Source: Planctomycetota bacterium (GTDB taxonomy: Bacteria > Planctomycetota > J058). Taken from it: a stretch of DNA of 64,000 bases. The translations under genes and the position numbers were made by a program. The notes under the pieces were generated by a model. That model searched no databases. It saw nothing but the letters and a program-made list of their open reading frames with translations, and was not told the DNA's origin. Below are positions 43,013-50,354 of the stretch, piece after piece (the first letter of the stretch is position 1; each line of letters starts with the position of its first letter). The stretch is taken from positions 296,338-360,337 of the forward strand of contig JAMLIC010000004.1 of the NCBI GenBank assembly GCA_023954375.1, in the 5' to 3' direction.

Positions 43013-43587
43013 CGCGCCGCCTCGAACAGGACGTCATGGCTGTGGAGGTCGTCCTCGGTGCCGAGCGCGCCGTCAGGGCCGGGGCTGACGAAGGCGACGC
43101 CCCGCGCGTGCGGCTGGAGGGCGTACGGGTTGCCCCAGGGGTCGAGCGGCGGGCACTCGCGAAGGTGGTCGCGGAGCTCGTCCATGCGCTCCGGGCAGCG
43201 TCCGCGGTCGATCCTGAACAGATCCGCAGCGTCATGGAGGGCCCGGAAGTCGGCGCGCTCGCGCTCGACGTGACAGGTGATCGAGGTCGCCACGACGTTG
43301 ACCAGCACGACCGCCAGGCACCAGCCGCCCAGCGCCGCGCCGATCAGCACCCCCGGCCACCAGCGGCGTCGCCGGGGAGCTCGCGGCTGCCACGGCTCGA
43401 CGACCGCGCGTCCGGCGCGTCCCTGCGGGCAGCCCAGCGTCGGGCACGCCACGCCGGCGCGGCAGTCCGCGTGGACGAGCGTGCGGCAGCCGGGGCACGG
43501 CGGCGGGAACGTCGCGAACGCGTCGTGGCAGAGCGCGCATCGGACGGGGACGCCCCCCGGGCTGTGGTCCTGGACGACGACGAGCAC
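43009..43587 (-). CDS. RING - TM - pseudopilin(GspG)-like protein 2
   Basis: A 192-residue paralogue of its neighbours: RING cluster (CALCHDAF, CPGCRTLVHADC, CPTLGCPQ), a hydrophobic segment (GVLIGAALGGWCLAVVLVNVVA), then RERADFRALHDAADLFRIDRGRCP, DPWGNPYALQP and VSPGPDGALGTEDD. The last block has the Asp-rich loop and the DPWGNP turn of GspG pseudopilins. GTG 43587 starts one base after the stop of the upstream paralogue, and its stop overlaps the start of the downstream one. All three are therefore one operon. Divergence between paralogues is greatest in the linker, while RING and DPWG blocks are conserved. Confidence 0.75.
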   Translation of the reverse strand: MLVVVQDHSPGGVPVRCALCHDAFATFPPPCPGCRTLVHADCRAGVACPTLGCPQGRAGRAVVEPWQPRAPRRRRWWPGVLIGAALGGWCLAVVLVNVVATSITCHVERERADFRALHDAADLFRIDRGRCPERMDELRDHLRECPPLDPWGNPYALQPHARGVAFVSPGPDGALGTEDDLHSHDVLFEAAR

Positions 43588-43588
43588 C

Positions 43589-44179
43589 TCACCACCCGCG
43601 CGCGGCGCCGCCGCACAGGAGGTCGTCGCCCCCGCCGAGCGCGCCGTCGGGGCCGCGGCTGAGGAACTCCACGCCGACCGGCCGGCGGACCAGGAGGTAG
43701 GCGTTGCCCCACGGGTCCGGGCCCGGGGCCTCCTTCAGGAGGCCCGCGTCGACGAGCTCGTCGATGCTCTCCGGCCAGTGTCCGCGGACGATGCGGAACA
43801 GCGCCGCAGCGTCGGCGAGCCACCGCAGGTCCGACTGGGCGCGCCTCACGAGAGAGGTGGTCCGAGGCGGGTCGGCGACGTGGGCAGCGACGGCGCCGCC
43901 GGTCAGCAGGAGCGCCACGAGCGCCGCCACAGCGAGCTCGCGCGGCACGCGCCGCGCGGCCGCGGCGAGCGTCGACCAGGGCGCGGGGCGGAGCACGACC
44001 ACCCGCGGCCGCCCGAGGGCGGCCCCATGAGCGCAGCCGAGCGTCGGGCAGGGCTGGCCGACGCGGCACTCGGCGTGGACCACCGTCTGGCAGCCCGGGC
44101 AGACGAGCGGGCCGTCGCGCGCGTCGTCGTGGCAGATCGCGCAGCGCGCCGCGCCGCTCTCCCGGGCCGCGAGCTTCAC
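43589..44179 (-). CDS. RING - TM - pseudopilin(GspG)-like protein 3 (first gene)
   Basis: A 196-residue first gene of the three-paralogue operon: RING cluster (CAICHDDA, CPGCQTVVHAEC, CPTLGCAH), hydrophobic segment (LAVAALVALLLTGGAVAAHV), helix with DLRWLADAAALFRIVRGHWP, then DPWGNAYLLV and EFLSRGPDGALGGGDD. A strong GGAGG lies five bases before GTG 44179, the best ribosome site in the operon. Upstream is a 322-base gap filled mostly with a dispersed intergenic repeat. Topology predicts RING inside and pseudopilin-like domain outside. Confidence 0.76.
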   Translation of the reverse strand: MKLAARESGAARCAICHDDARDGPLVCPGCQTVVHAECRVGQPCPTLGCAHGAALGRPRVVVLRPAPWSTLAAAARRVPRELAVAALVALLLTGGAVAAHVADPPRTTSLVRRAQSDLRWLADAAALFRIVRGHWPESIDELVDAGLLKEAPGPDPWGNAYLLVRRPVGVEFLSRGPDGALGGGDDLLCGGAARGW

Positions 44180-44274
44180 CCCTCCTCCTCCGAGGCGATG
44201 ACGCCGCTGGCGCCGCGAGGTTCAGGGCCAGTCTTCAACGCAGGACCCCGCACGGGCCAGTGCGTAGTCCACGG

Positions 44275-44452
44275 GCGGAACGAAGCCGCGAGCGAGGCGA
44301 GGCCGACGAGGCCGAGGCGATGCCGCGCGAAGGCGCGCGATGGCGACCTCCTGGTCGCCGAGCGCGCCTGAGCGGTCGGGGTGGCGAGGCAAGCGAGCCA
44401 CCCCGACGCACGGCAACGCCCGGCATCGTCGGCCGCAGCCGTCGATCACACC
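44275..44452. repeat. Dispersed intergenic repeat (GAGGCGAGGCC type), copy A
   Basis: 44275-44346 carries the core with GCGAGCGAGGCGAGGCCG and GAGGCCGAGGCGATG, and 44419-44452 carries the module with GGCCGCAGCCGTCGATCACACC. Both parts recur near 49.7-50.3 and 53.7-54.0 kb. It occupies most of the 44180-44501 gap; no gene is supported there. Confidence 0.6.
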
Positions 44453-44489
44453 ATGGTCCGGGCTGACTGGCGTCGCGCCGCGACTGCGC

Positions 44490-44495
44490 TAAGGT
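44490..44495 (+). promoter_or_regulatory. -10 element (TAAGGT) of leaderless SRPBCC gene
   Basis: TAAGGT ends 6 bases before GTG 44502, with no Shine-Dalgarno between. Confidence 0.5.
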
Positions 44496-44501
44496 CGGGG
44501 C

Positions 44502-44948
44502 GTGTACCGGGGCGTGCGGGAGTTCGAGCAGGCCGTGCCGCCCGAGGCGCTCCTCGGCGTCGTGTGGGACGTGCGCGCGTATCCCGAGTTCGTGCGCGGG
44601 GTCAAGCGCGTCGAGGTCCTCGAGGAGAGCGAGCGCGCCGCGCAGGCGCGCTTCACCGCGAGCATGGCGGGCCTCGAGTTCGAGTACGTCCTCGAGATGA
44701 GCCGCGACGAGCGCGAGGTGCGCTGGCAGCGGGTCTCGGGCTCGTTCAAGGACGCCGGCGGCCGCATGACGCACCTCGGCGGGCAGCGCTTCCGCTACGA
44801 GAACTGGCTGGACCCGGGCTTCCACGTGCCCGACTTCGCCGTGCGGCTCGTCCTCGACCGCAACCTGCCGCGCCTGATCCACGAGTTCCAGGTCCGCGCC
44901 GCCGCGGCCGCTCGCGCGGGCGCCAGCCGGGGCAGGGCCCCCTCCTGA
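44502..44948 (+). CDS. SRPBCC/START-like (polyketide cyclase, RatA/Coq10-type) protein
   Basis: A 148-residue lipid-binding-fold protein. The pattern is VREFEQAVPPEALLGVVWD, YPEFVRGVKRVEVLEE, ARFTASMAGLEFEYVLEM, then WQRVSGSFKDAGGRMTHL and NLPRLIHEFQVRAAAAARAG in parts, typical of the RatA/Coq10 group. These bind hydrophobic ligands such as polyketide or quinone intermediates. The usual length is 140-150. GTG start and -10 spacing indicate leaderless expression. The following gene is unknown but close, so the two may form a unit. Confidence 0.82.
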   Translation: MYRGVREFEQAVPPEALLGVVWDVRAYPEFVRGVKRVEVLEESERAAQARFTASMAGLEFEYVLEMSRDEREVRWQRVSGSFKDAGGRMTHLGGQRFRYENWLDPGFHVPDFAVRLVLDRNLPRLIHEFQVRAAAAARAGASRGRAPS

Positions 44949-44977
44949 CCCCCCCGCGCCCCCGCGGGGGGACGTGG

Positions 44978-45439
44978 GTGCGCCCCGACCGCGCGGTGGA
45001 CAGCATCCAGTGGATCGACCTCCCGTCGGCCCCGCCGCAGGACCTGCCGGCGCTGGAGCGCCTGTACTTCGCCTGGGTGCCGCGGATCGGCGGGCAGCTC
45101 GCCGCGCCGGATCCGGCGGCCGTGGGCTCGGAGGCGCCGCTCGCGATCGAGGTCCAGGCGCCGGGCCGCCCGCCGGCGATCCGGATGTCCGCCCCCGAGG
45201 AGGCGCCGGGCCGGCGCGCGCGCCGGATCCTCGGCGGGCTCCTCGCCTACCCGGGGGGCGAGCTGGCCTTCGAGCTCGGCCCGCCGCCGGCGGCTGCCGG
45301 CGTCCGGTTGACCGTCGCCCTGCGCGCCTTCCGCCCGCGCATGCCGCTCCCGGTCTACCTGCTCACGCAGCGCCGCCTGCACGAGCGCTCCACGTTCGCC
45401 TTCCTGCGGGAGGTCGCCCGGACCGTCACGGGCGTGTGA
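44978..45439 (+). CDS. Hypothetical protein downstream of SRPBCC gene
   Basis: About 153 residues and unrecognised. Beta-rich blocks (LAIEVQAPGRPPAIRM, GGELAFELG, VRLTVALRAFRPRMP) end with LHERSTFAFLREVARTVTGV. There is no signal or membrane segment. The start is uncertain: GTG 44978 or GTG 44996 fit; the frame is open further upstream but that would overlap the previous gene. It is probably co-transcribed with the SRPBCC gene, 29 bases apart. Confidence 0.5.
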   Translation: MRPDRAVDSIQWIDLPSAPPQDLPALERLYFAWVPRIGGQLAAPDPAAVGSEAPLAIEVQAPGRPPAIRMSAPEEAPGRRARRILGGLLAYPGGELAFELGPPPAAAGVRLTVALRAFRPRMPLPVYLLTQRRLHERSTFAFLREVARTVTGV

Positions 45440-45529
45440 CCCGTCTCGCCGACGTGACAGGTCCGGCGCGGGGAATCCCCGTGGTGGCGGGGGCTTCGGC
45501 CGGCCCGTATCTTGCGGCCGGGACGGGTC

Positions 45530-45982
45530 ATGATCCTCAGCCGCAGCGCGGACTACGCCCTCCGGGCGCTCATCTACCTCGCCCAGGTGGGCCGGGAGCA
45601 GCCGGTCCCGCTGGAGCGGGTCGCGTCCGAGCAGCGGATCCCCGCCGCGCTGCTGTCGAAGATCCTGCAGACGCTCGTGAAGGCGGAGGTGCTCCGCTCG
45701 CACCGCGGCTACGGCGGCGGCTTCGTGCTCGTGGCCGACCCGGGGACCTTGACGATCGACGTGGTGATCCAGGCGATCGACGGGCCGTTCACCGTGTTCG
45801 AGTGCATGGAGGACGAGCAGTTCTGCCACCTGTGCTCGTGCTGCAAGCTGCGCGGGAAGCTCTACGAGCTCCAGGCGGCCATGCTCAACGTCCTGCGCGG
45901 CGTGACGATCTCGGACTGCGTCCCGGACGCCGCCGGGAGCGCGCCGCGGCCGCTGCCCACCGCCGCCGACTGGCGCCCCTGA
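45530..45982 (+). CDS. Rrf2-family transcriptional regulator
   Basis: A 150-residue Rrf2/IscR-type winged-helix protein: SRSADYALRALIYLA at the start, the recognition-helix region IPAALLSKILQTLVKAEVLRSHRGYGGGF, and a Cys-rich loop (ECMEDEQFCHLCSCCKL, about residues 88-104), which can bind an Fe-S cluster. Members sense redox, NO or Fe-S status. ATG 45530 is chosen for the family start MxLSRSADYALR. A TATCTT at 45508-45513 could be its -10. It lies just upstream of the fatty-acyl ligase gene, which has its own -10 element. Confidence 0.92.
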   Translation: MILSRSADYALRALIYLAQVGREQPVPLERVASEQRIPAALLSKILQTLVKAEVLRSHRGYGGGFVLVADPGTLTIDVVIQAIDGPFTVFECMEDEQFCHLCSCCKLRGKLYELQAAMLNVLRGVTISDCVPDAAGSAPRPLPTAADWRP

Positions 45983-45997
45983 CCTCGGACCAGCAAG

Positions 45998-46003
45998 TAG
46001 ATT
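45998..46003 (+). promoter_or_regulatory. -10 element (TAGATT) of leaderless acyl-AMP ligase gene
   Basis: TAGATT ends 6 bases before GTG 46010, with only G-rich spacer and no clear Shine-Dalgarno. Confidence 0.5.
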
Positions 46004-46009
46004 GGGGGC

Positions 46010-47641
46010 GTGACCACCGCCGCCCTCCCCGCCACCCTCGCCGAGCTCGTGGACGCGCTCTCCACCGGCCAGGGCGCCCTCGCCGTCTACGACCGGCGCG
46101 GCAAGACCAAGCTCGAGCGCCCCTACCCCGAGGTCGCCCGCCGCGCGCGCGCGTGGGGCGCCTGGCTCGAGGCGCAGGGCGTCCAGCCGGGGGACCTCGT
46201 CTTCCTCTGCCTGCCCACGTCGCACGAGCTGGTCGAGGGCTTCCTCGGCGCCTCGCTCGTGGGCGCCCTGCCCTGCTGCCTGGCCCTGCCGCGCGCGATC
46301 GGCGGCCTCGACGTCTTCCGCCGGCGCGTCGAGCAGCTCGCGCGCTTCGGGCGCGGGCACCTCGTCACGACGCCGGAGGTCGGCGCGGAGCTCGGCGCGC
46401 CGTTCCTCGCGCCCCCCGACGCGCTCGACCTCGACCGGCTGGCGGCGGTCCCGCGCCTCGACCCCGACGCCCTGGCGTACGTGCAGCTCACGTCCGGCTC
46501 GACGAGCGTGCCCAAGGCGGTCTCGATCACGCACCGGAACCTCGCGGCGAACACGGCGGCGATCTACACCCGCGGCGCCGGCAGCCCGGCCGAGACCTAC
46601 GTCGCCTGGCTGCCGCTCTACCACGACATGGGGCTCGTCGGGATCCTGTTCACGGCCATGTTCCATGGCTGCTCGCTGGCGCTCATGACGCCGGAGACGT
46701 TCGTGGGGACGCCGCGCCGCTGGCTCGAGGCCATGACGGACGTGCGCAAGGACCACACGATCGTCACCTCGGCGCCGAACTTCGGCTATCAGTGGGCGGT
46801 CGACCGCATCCCCGCGGAGAAGGTCGCGGGGCTCGACCTGTCGCGCTGGCGGATCGCCTGCTGCGGCGCCGAGATGGTCCGGCCGGCGACCCTCGAGGAG
46901 TTCACGGCCCGCTTCCGCCCGGCGGGCTTCGACCCGGGCGCCCTGATCCCCTGCTACGGCATGGCCGAGGCCACGCTGGCCGTGACCATGTCCCCGGCGG
47001 GGCGCGGCCCGGTGGTCGTCGACGGCAGCGTCTCCTGCGGGCCCGCGGTCGACGGGCTCGAGGTGACGATCCGGCCCGTGGGCAGCGACGAGACCCTGCC
47101 GGAGGGGACGGAGGGCGAGATCGTCCTCCGCGGGTCGTCCGTGTTCCCTGGCTACTTCCGCGACGACGAGGCCACGGCGGCCGTCCTGCGCGACGGCCTG
47201 TTCCGCACGGGCGACCTGGGCTACCTGCGCCAGGGCGAGCTGCACGTCACGGGGCGGGTCAAGGACCTGATCATCATCGACGGCGCCAACGTGGCCCCCC
47301 ACGAGCTCGAGTGGCTGGCGCAGGCGCACGTCGACCTCGACGGCGGCCGCGCCGCCGCGTTCAGCGTCGAGCACGGGCGCCGCGAGGTCCCGGTGCTCGT
47401 GGTCGAGGTCAAGGAGGTCCCCCCGCGGGAGGCGATCGACGCCCTTCGCGCGGCCGTGGCCCGCGACGTGGCCCCGCTGCACGACCTCGTGTTCGTGCGC
47501 CGCGGGACGGTCCCCAAGACGAGCAGCGGGAAGGTCCAGCGCGGGCAGGTCCGCGCCCGCTGGCTCGACGGCACGCTCGAGGGCGTGCTCTGGCGCTGGG
47601 CCGAGCAGGCGGTCGACGGGGCGGAGGGGGGCGAGGCGTGA
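46010..47641 (+). CDS. Fatty-acyl-AMP ligase (AMP-dependent synthetase)
   Basis: A 543-residue adenylating enzyme of the FAAL/acyl-CoA synthetase superfamily. Motifs are LTSGSTSVPKAVSITHRN (P-loop), WLPLYHDMGLVG, CCGAEMVRPATLEEF, CYGMAEATLAVTMSP, RTGDLGYL, GRVKDLIIIDGANV and PKTSSGKVQRGQ (catalytic Lys). It loads acyl groups onto the ACP encoded next, by analogy with other FAAL-ACP pairs. Its stop overlaps the ACP start (GTGA). GTG 46010 with a -10 at 6 bases is the chosen start. A product such as a lipopeptide, polyketide or modified lipid is possible. Confidence 0.9.
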   Translation: MTTAALPATLAELVDALSTGQGALAVYDRRGKTKLERPYPEVARRARAWGAWLEAQGVQPGDLVFLCLPTSHELVEGFLGASLVGALPCCLALPRAIGGLDVFRRRVEQLARFGRGHLVTTPEVGAELGAPFLAPPDALDLDRLAAVPRLDPDALAYVQLTSGSTSVPKAVSITHRNLAANTAAIYTRGAGSPAETYVAWLPLYHDMGLVGILFTAMFHGCSLALMTPETFVGTPRRWLEAMTDVRKDHTIVTSAPNFGYQWAVDRIPAEKVAGLDLSRWRIACCGAEMVRPATLEEFTARFRPAGFDPGALIPCYGMAEATLAVTMSPAGRGPVVVDGSVSCGPAVDGLEVTIRPVGSDETLPEGTEGEIVLRGSSVFPGYFRDDEATAAVLRDGLFRTGDLGYLRQGELHVTGRVKDLIIIDGANVAPHELEWLAQAHVDLDGGRAAAFSVEHGRREVPVLVVEVKEVPPREAIDALRAAVARDVAPLHDLVFVRRGTVPKTSSGKVQRGQVRARWLDGTLEGVLWRWAEQAVDGAEGGEA

Positions 47642-47880
47642 GCGGCGCGAGCGACGAGCGGGTGCTCGAGATCCTGGCGCGCGTGAGCGGCCGCGACCGG
47701 GCGGCGATCAAGCCCGAGCAGGACCTGGCCGCCGACCTCGACGTCGGCTCGGCGCAGGCGCTCGAGCTCCTGGCCACGCTCGAGGAGGAGCTCGAGGTCG
47801 AGATCAGCGAGGTCGAGGCGGCGCGGCTGCGCTCCGTGCGGGACGTGCTGGAGTTCGTCCGGGCGGCCCGTCCGGCCTAG
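47638..47880 (+). CDS. Acyl carrier protein
   Basis: An 80-residue ACP, the normal size. The carrier Ser lies in LDVGSAQALELL (DVGS in place of the commoner GxDS), followed by the acidic helix LEEELEVEISEVEAARLRSV. It should be phosphopantetheinylated and charged by the ligase encoded upstream, with which it overlaps by four bases. Its 3' end overlaps the convergent coaD gene, whose product makes the CoA precursor of the pantetheine arm. Confidence 0.85.
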   Translation: MSGASDERVLEILARVSGRDRAAIKPEQDLAADLDVGSAQALELLATLEEELEVEISEVEAARLRSVRDVLEFVRAARPA

Positions 47881-48395
47881 TCCCCGTCCTGACCGCCCCC
47901 CGCGTCGCCCTGGTGCAGCTCGAGGATCGCCGCGAACACGGGCTCCGGCACGAAGCCCTCGACGACCTCGCGCCAGCCGCGCGGCCCGACGAGGCCCTTC
48001 ACGAACGACGACGAGGTCTCGGCGAGGTGGCGCGGCGGGACCAAGAACACGGTCGTCACGCCGGGCTCCATGTCCTGGTTCACGTTGCGCATGGTCAGCT
48101 CGTACTGGAAGTCCTGCGCGTTGCGGATCCCGCGCAGCATGTACTGCGCGCCGACCCCGGCCGCGTACTTGACCAGGAACTGGTGCTCGAAGCTCTCGAC
48201 GCGCACGTTCGACAGGCCGCGCGTCACGGCGCGCAGGAGGTCGAGGCGCCGCTCGAGGCTGAAGGTCGACCGCTTGTCGGGGTTGACGCCGATCGCCACG
48301 ACGAGCTCGTCGAAGAGGCGGGCGCCCTCGCGGATCATGAACATGTGGCCGTGGGTCGGCGGGTCGAAGCTGCCGGCGTAGACCGCTCGCTTCAC
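47877..48395 (-). CDS. coaD: Phosphopantetheine adenylyltransferase
   Basis: A 172-residue CoaD, about ten residues longer than usual at the C-terminus. The start is AVYAGSFDPPTHGH with the HxGH nucleotidyltransferase motif (THGH), then YMLRGIRNAQDFQYELTM and SSSFVKGL. It transfers AMP to 4'-phosphopantetheine, the penultimate CoA step, in the cytoplasm. GTG 48395 has GAGGAGG upstream. It is convergent with the ACP gene, overlapping by 4 bases. Confidence 0.95.
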   Translation of the reverse strand: MKRAVYAGSFDPPTHGHMFMIREGARLFDELVVAIGVNPDKRSTFSLERRLDLLRAVTRGLSNVRVESFEHQFLVKYAAGVGAQYMLRGIRNAQDFQYELTMRNVNQDMEPGVTTVFLVPPRHLAETSSSFVKGLVGPRGWREVVEGFVPEPVFAAILELHQGDAGGGQDGD

Positions 48396-48439
48396 GGGCC
48401 CTCCTCGCGGGAGCGTCCACGATACACCCCGCGCGCGGA

Positions 48440-48468
48440 TTGACGCACGGCGCCACGAGGGGTAGCCT
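48440..48468 (+). promoter_or_regulatory. Promoter (-35 TTGACG, -10 TAGCCT) of leaderless ArgG-like gene
   Basis: TTGACG at 48440-48445 and TAGCCT at 48463-48468 are 17 bases apart, the best promoter in the window. The -10 ends 7 bases before GTG 48476. Confidence 0.7.
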
Positions 48469-48475
48469 CGCCCGC

Positions 48476-49690
48476 GTGAAGAAGGTCGTCCTGGCGTTCT
48501 CCGGCGGCCACGGGACGATGGCCGCCCTGCACCTGCTGCGGCGGAAGTACGGCCCCAACGTCATCACCTACACGGCCAACCTGGGCCAGAAGGGGTCGAC
48601 CGAGGGTTTGTGCGAGCGGGCGATCGCGCTCGGGGCCTCGTCGGCGCACATCGCCGACCTGCGCGAGCGCTTCGTCGAGGGCTACATCTTCCCGGCCCTG
48701 CGGGCGGGGGCGGTGTGCGAGAGCGGCTACGCGCTGGCCCACGCGCTGGCGCGGCCCATGATCGTGGCCGAGATGGTCAAGATCGCCCGCGAGGAGGGCG
48801 CCGACCTGCTCGCCCACGGCTGCGCGGCCAAGAGCAACGACCAGGTGCGCTTCGAGACGAGCGCCGCGGCGCTGGCGCCCGAGATGCGCGTGCTGAACCC
48901 GCTGCGCGACGCCAACCTGCTCCACGACGACGAGGTCGCGGCCTACTGCCAGAAGCACAACCTGACCGCGCGCAAGGAGGACCCGGGGCGCTTCTCGATC
49001 ACCGAGAACCTCTACGGGTCGTCCGTGCAGTGGAACCACGCGCCGGACAGCTTCGACGAGGTCCCCGACGAGGTCTTCCGCCGCACGCGTCCGATCGCCG
49101 CCGCGCCGGAGGCGCCGGGAGAGCTCCTGATCTCGTTCAAGCACGGGCTGCCCTGCTCGCTCGACGGCGAGAACCTGCCGCCGCTCGAGCTGATCCACCG
49201 CGTCTCGGCGGCCGCCGGCGAGCACGGCGTCGGGCGCCTGGTGACCCTCGAGGACCGGCTGATCGGCATCAAGATGGTCGAGGTCTACGAGCAGCCGGCG
49301 GCGACGGTGCTGCACATGGCCCGGCAGGCGCTCGAGCGCCTCGTCCTCTCGCCCGACATGCTGCAGCTCAAGGGCGTGCTCTCGCGCAAGTTCGCCGACC
49401 TGGCCTACCAGGGCTTCTGGTTCTCCGAGCTCCGTGAGGCGCTCGACGCCTTCTTCCTCAAGGCGACCGAGTTCGTCACCGGCGACGTCCGCGTGCGCAT
49501 GCACAAGGGCCACGCCCGCGTCACCGGCGCCCGCTCCCGCTACAGCCTCTACAGCCAGGCCATGGCCGAGCCGACGACCGAGGGCGACGCCTTCTCCCAC
49601 TCCGCCGTGCGCGGCTTCATGGAGACGATCAGCCAGCCGCTGCGGGCGGCGCCGCGCGAGGGGTGGAAGCCCCGCGAGGCGGAGGAGTAG
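48476..49690 (+). CDS. Divergent argininosuccinate synthase homologue
   Basis: A 404-residue ArgG-superfamily protein of normal length. The ATP-binding P-loop is LAFSGGHGTMA where true ArgG has SGGLDTS, and HGCAAKSNDQVRFE replaces the usual HGATGKGNDQVRFE. The later segments RKEDPGRFSITENLYGSSVQWN (in parts) and LSPDMLQLKGVLSRKFADLAYQGFW align well. The loss of the Asp in SGGLDT and of the GKG glycines suggests altered substrate or a non-canonical amidoligase. GTG 48476 is chosen because the P-loop follows immediately and the -10 fits. No other arginine gene is near. Confidence 0.82.
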   Translation: MKKVVLAFSGGHGTMAALHLLRRKYGPNVITYTANLGQKGSTEGLCERAIALGASSAHIADLRERFVEGYIFPALRAGAVCESGYALAHALARPMIVAEMVKIAREEGADLLAHGCAAKSNDQVRFETSAAALAPEMRVLNPLRDANLLHDDEVAAYCQKHNLTARKEDPGRFSITENLYGSSVQWNHAPDSFDEVPDEVFRRTRPIAAAPEAPGELLISFKHGLPCSLDGENLPPLELIHRVSAAAGEHGVGRLVTLEDRLIGIKMVEVYEQPAATVLHMARQALERLVLSPDMLQLKGVLSRKFADLAYQGFWFSELREALDAFFLKATEFVTGDVRVRMHKGHARVTGARSRYSLYSQAMAEPTTEGDAFSHSAVRGFMETISQPLRAAPREGWKPREAEE

Positions 49691-49960
49691 TGTGATCGCG
49701 GCTGCGGCCGAGGATGGCGGGCGCTGCGGTGCGTCGGGGGGGGCGGCGGGGGGCCCGCCCGCGGGGGGGGCCCACGGCCGCCCTCCCTCGCCTTCGGCCG
49801 ACACGCCCTGCCCTCCTCGGCCTCGCCTGACGCTCCTGCTGCGAAGGCGCGGTGAGGTGTGCTCGGCGGCGGCTCGGCGGTCTGCGAAGGTGGGGTTCGA
49901 GGACAGGCCCTCATGTGATCGGCGGCTGCGGCCGCGGATGCCGGTCGATGCGGCGCGCGC
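49691..49960. repeat. Intergenic repeat region with poly-G tract
   Basis: It begins TGTGATCGCGGCTGCGGCCG at the argG-like stop, a module repeated at 49914-49943 and in the gaps at 44.4 and 53.9 kb. 49726-49772 is a run of G and C homopolymers that may be a sequencing or assembly artefact. No gene is supported from 49691 to 50354. Confidence 0.55.
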
Positions 49961-50050
49961 GCGGCAGATCAGCACCGACGTGTCTGGACCAAGGCCTGAC
50001 CGCGGCGACCGCATGACTTGATCGATGACTTCCACGGTTTTGGCGCAGAC

Positions 50051-50146
50051 GGGACACGGAGGCAACGGAGGACAACGGAGGCCACGGAGGGGACGTGAGG
50101 ACAACACCTCCGTGACCTTCGTGGACCTTCGTTGCCTCCGTGTCCC
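50051..50146. repeat. 17-bp perfect inverted repeat with internal ACGGAGG units
   Basis: 50051-50067 and 50130-50146 are perfect reverse complements (GGGACACGGAGGCAACG type) separated by 62 bases. Within them ACGGAGG recurs as direct repeats and pairs with CCTCCGTG at about 50107-50114, giving a long imperfect hairpin. This style of repeated GGAGG intergenic element is seen in many environmental genomes. Confidence 0.75.
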
Positions 50147-50229
50147 ATGTGAGCCCACACGCTGGACGATCCAACAGTTCAAGCGACGAGCGCGGTGAGA
50201 CGTCGTGCTCCGCACGACGGATAGGATCC

Positions 50230-50312
50230 GCGATCGATATCGGCCGCGCGCGCGCCGCCTCGCCTCGGCCTCCACGGCCTCGCCTCGCTCGTCGCTTCGT
50301 TCCTCCCGTGGA
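50230..50312. repeat. Dispersed intergenic repeat (GAGGCGAGGCC type), copy B, inverted
   Basis: Read on the minus strand it contains CGAGCGAGGCGAGGCCGTGG, GAGGCCGAGGCGAGGCGG and CGATATCGATCG, matching the cores at 44275 and 53822. It lies just downstream of the xthA stop. Confidence 0.6.
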
Positions 50313-50354
50313 GGGCGCGACGACTCACGGTCAGGTGAGGCGCGGCGACGCTCC

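Noticed and set aside
49691..50354. tRNA or small RNA gene in the largest gene-free gap
   Set aside because: No cloverleaf arms or CCA-end pattern could be found. The folding potential is explained by the repeats described.
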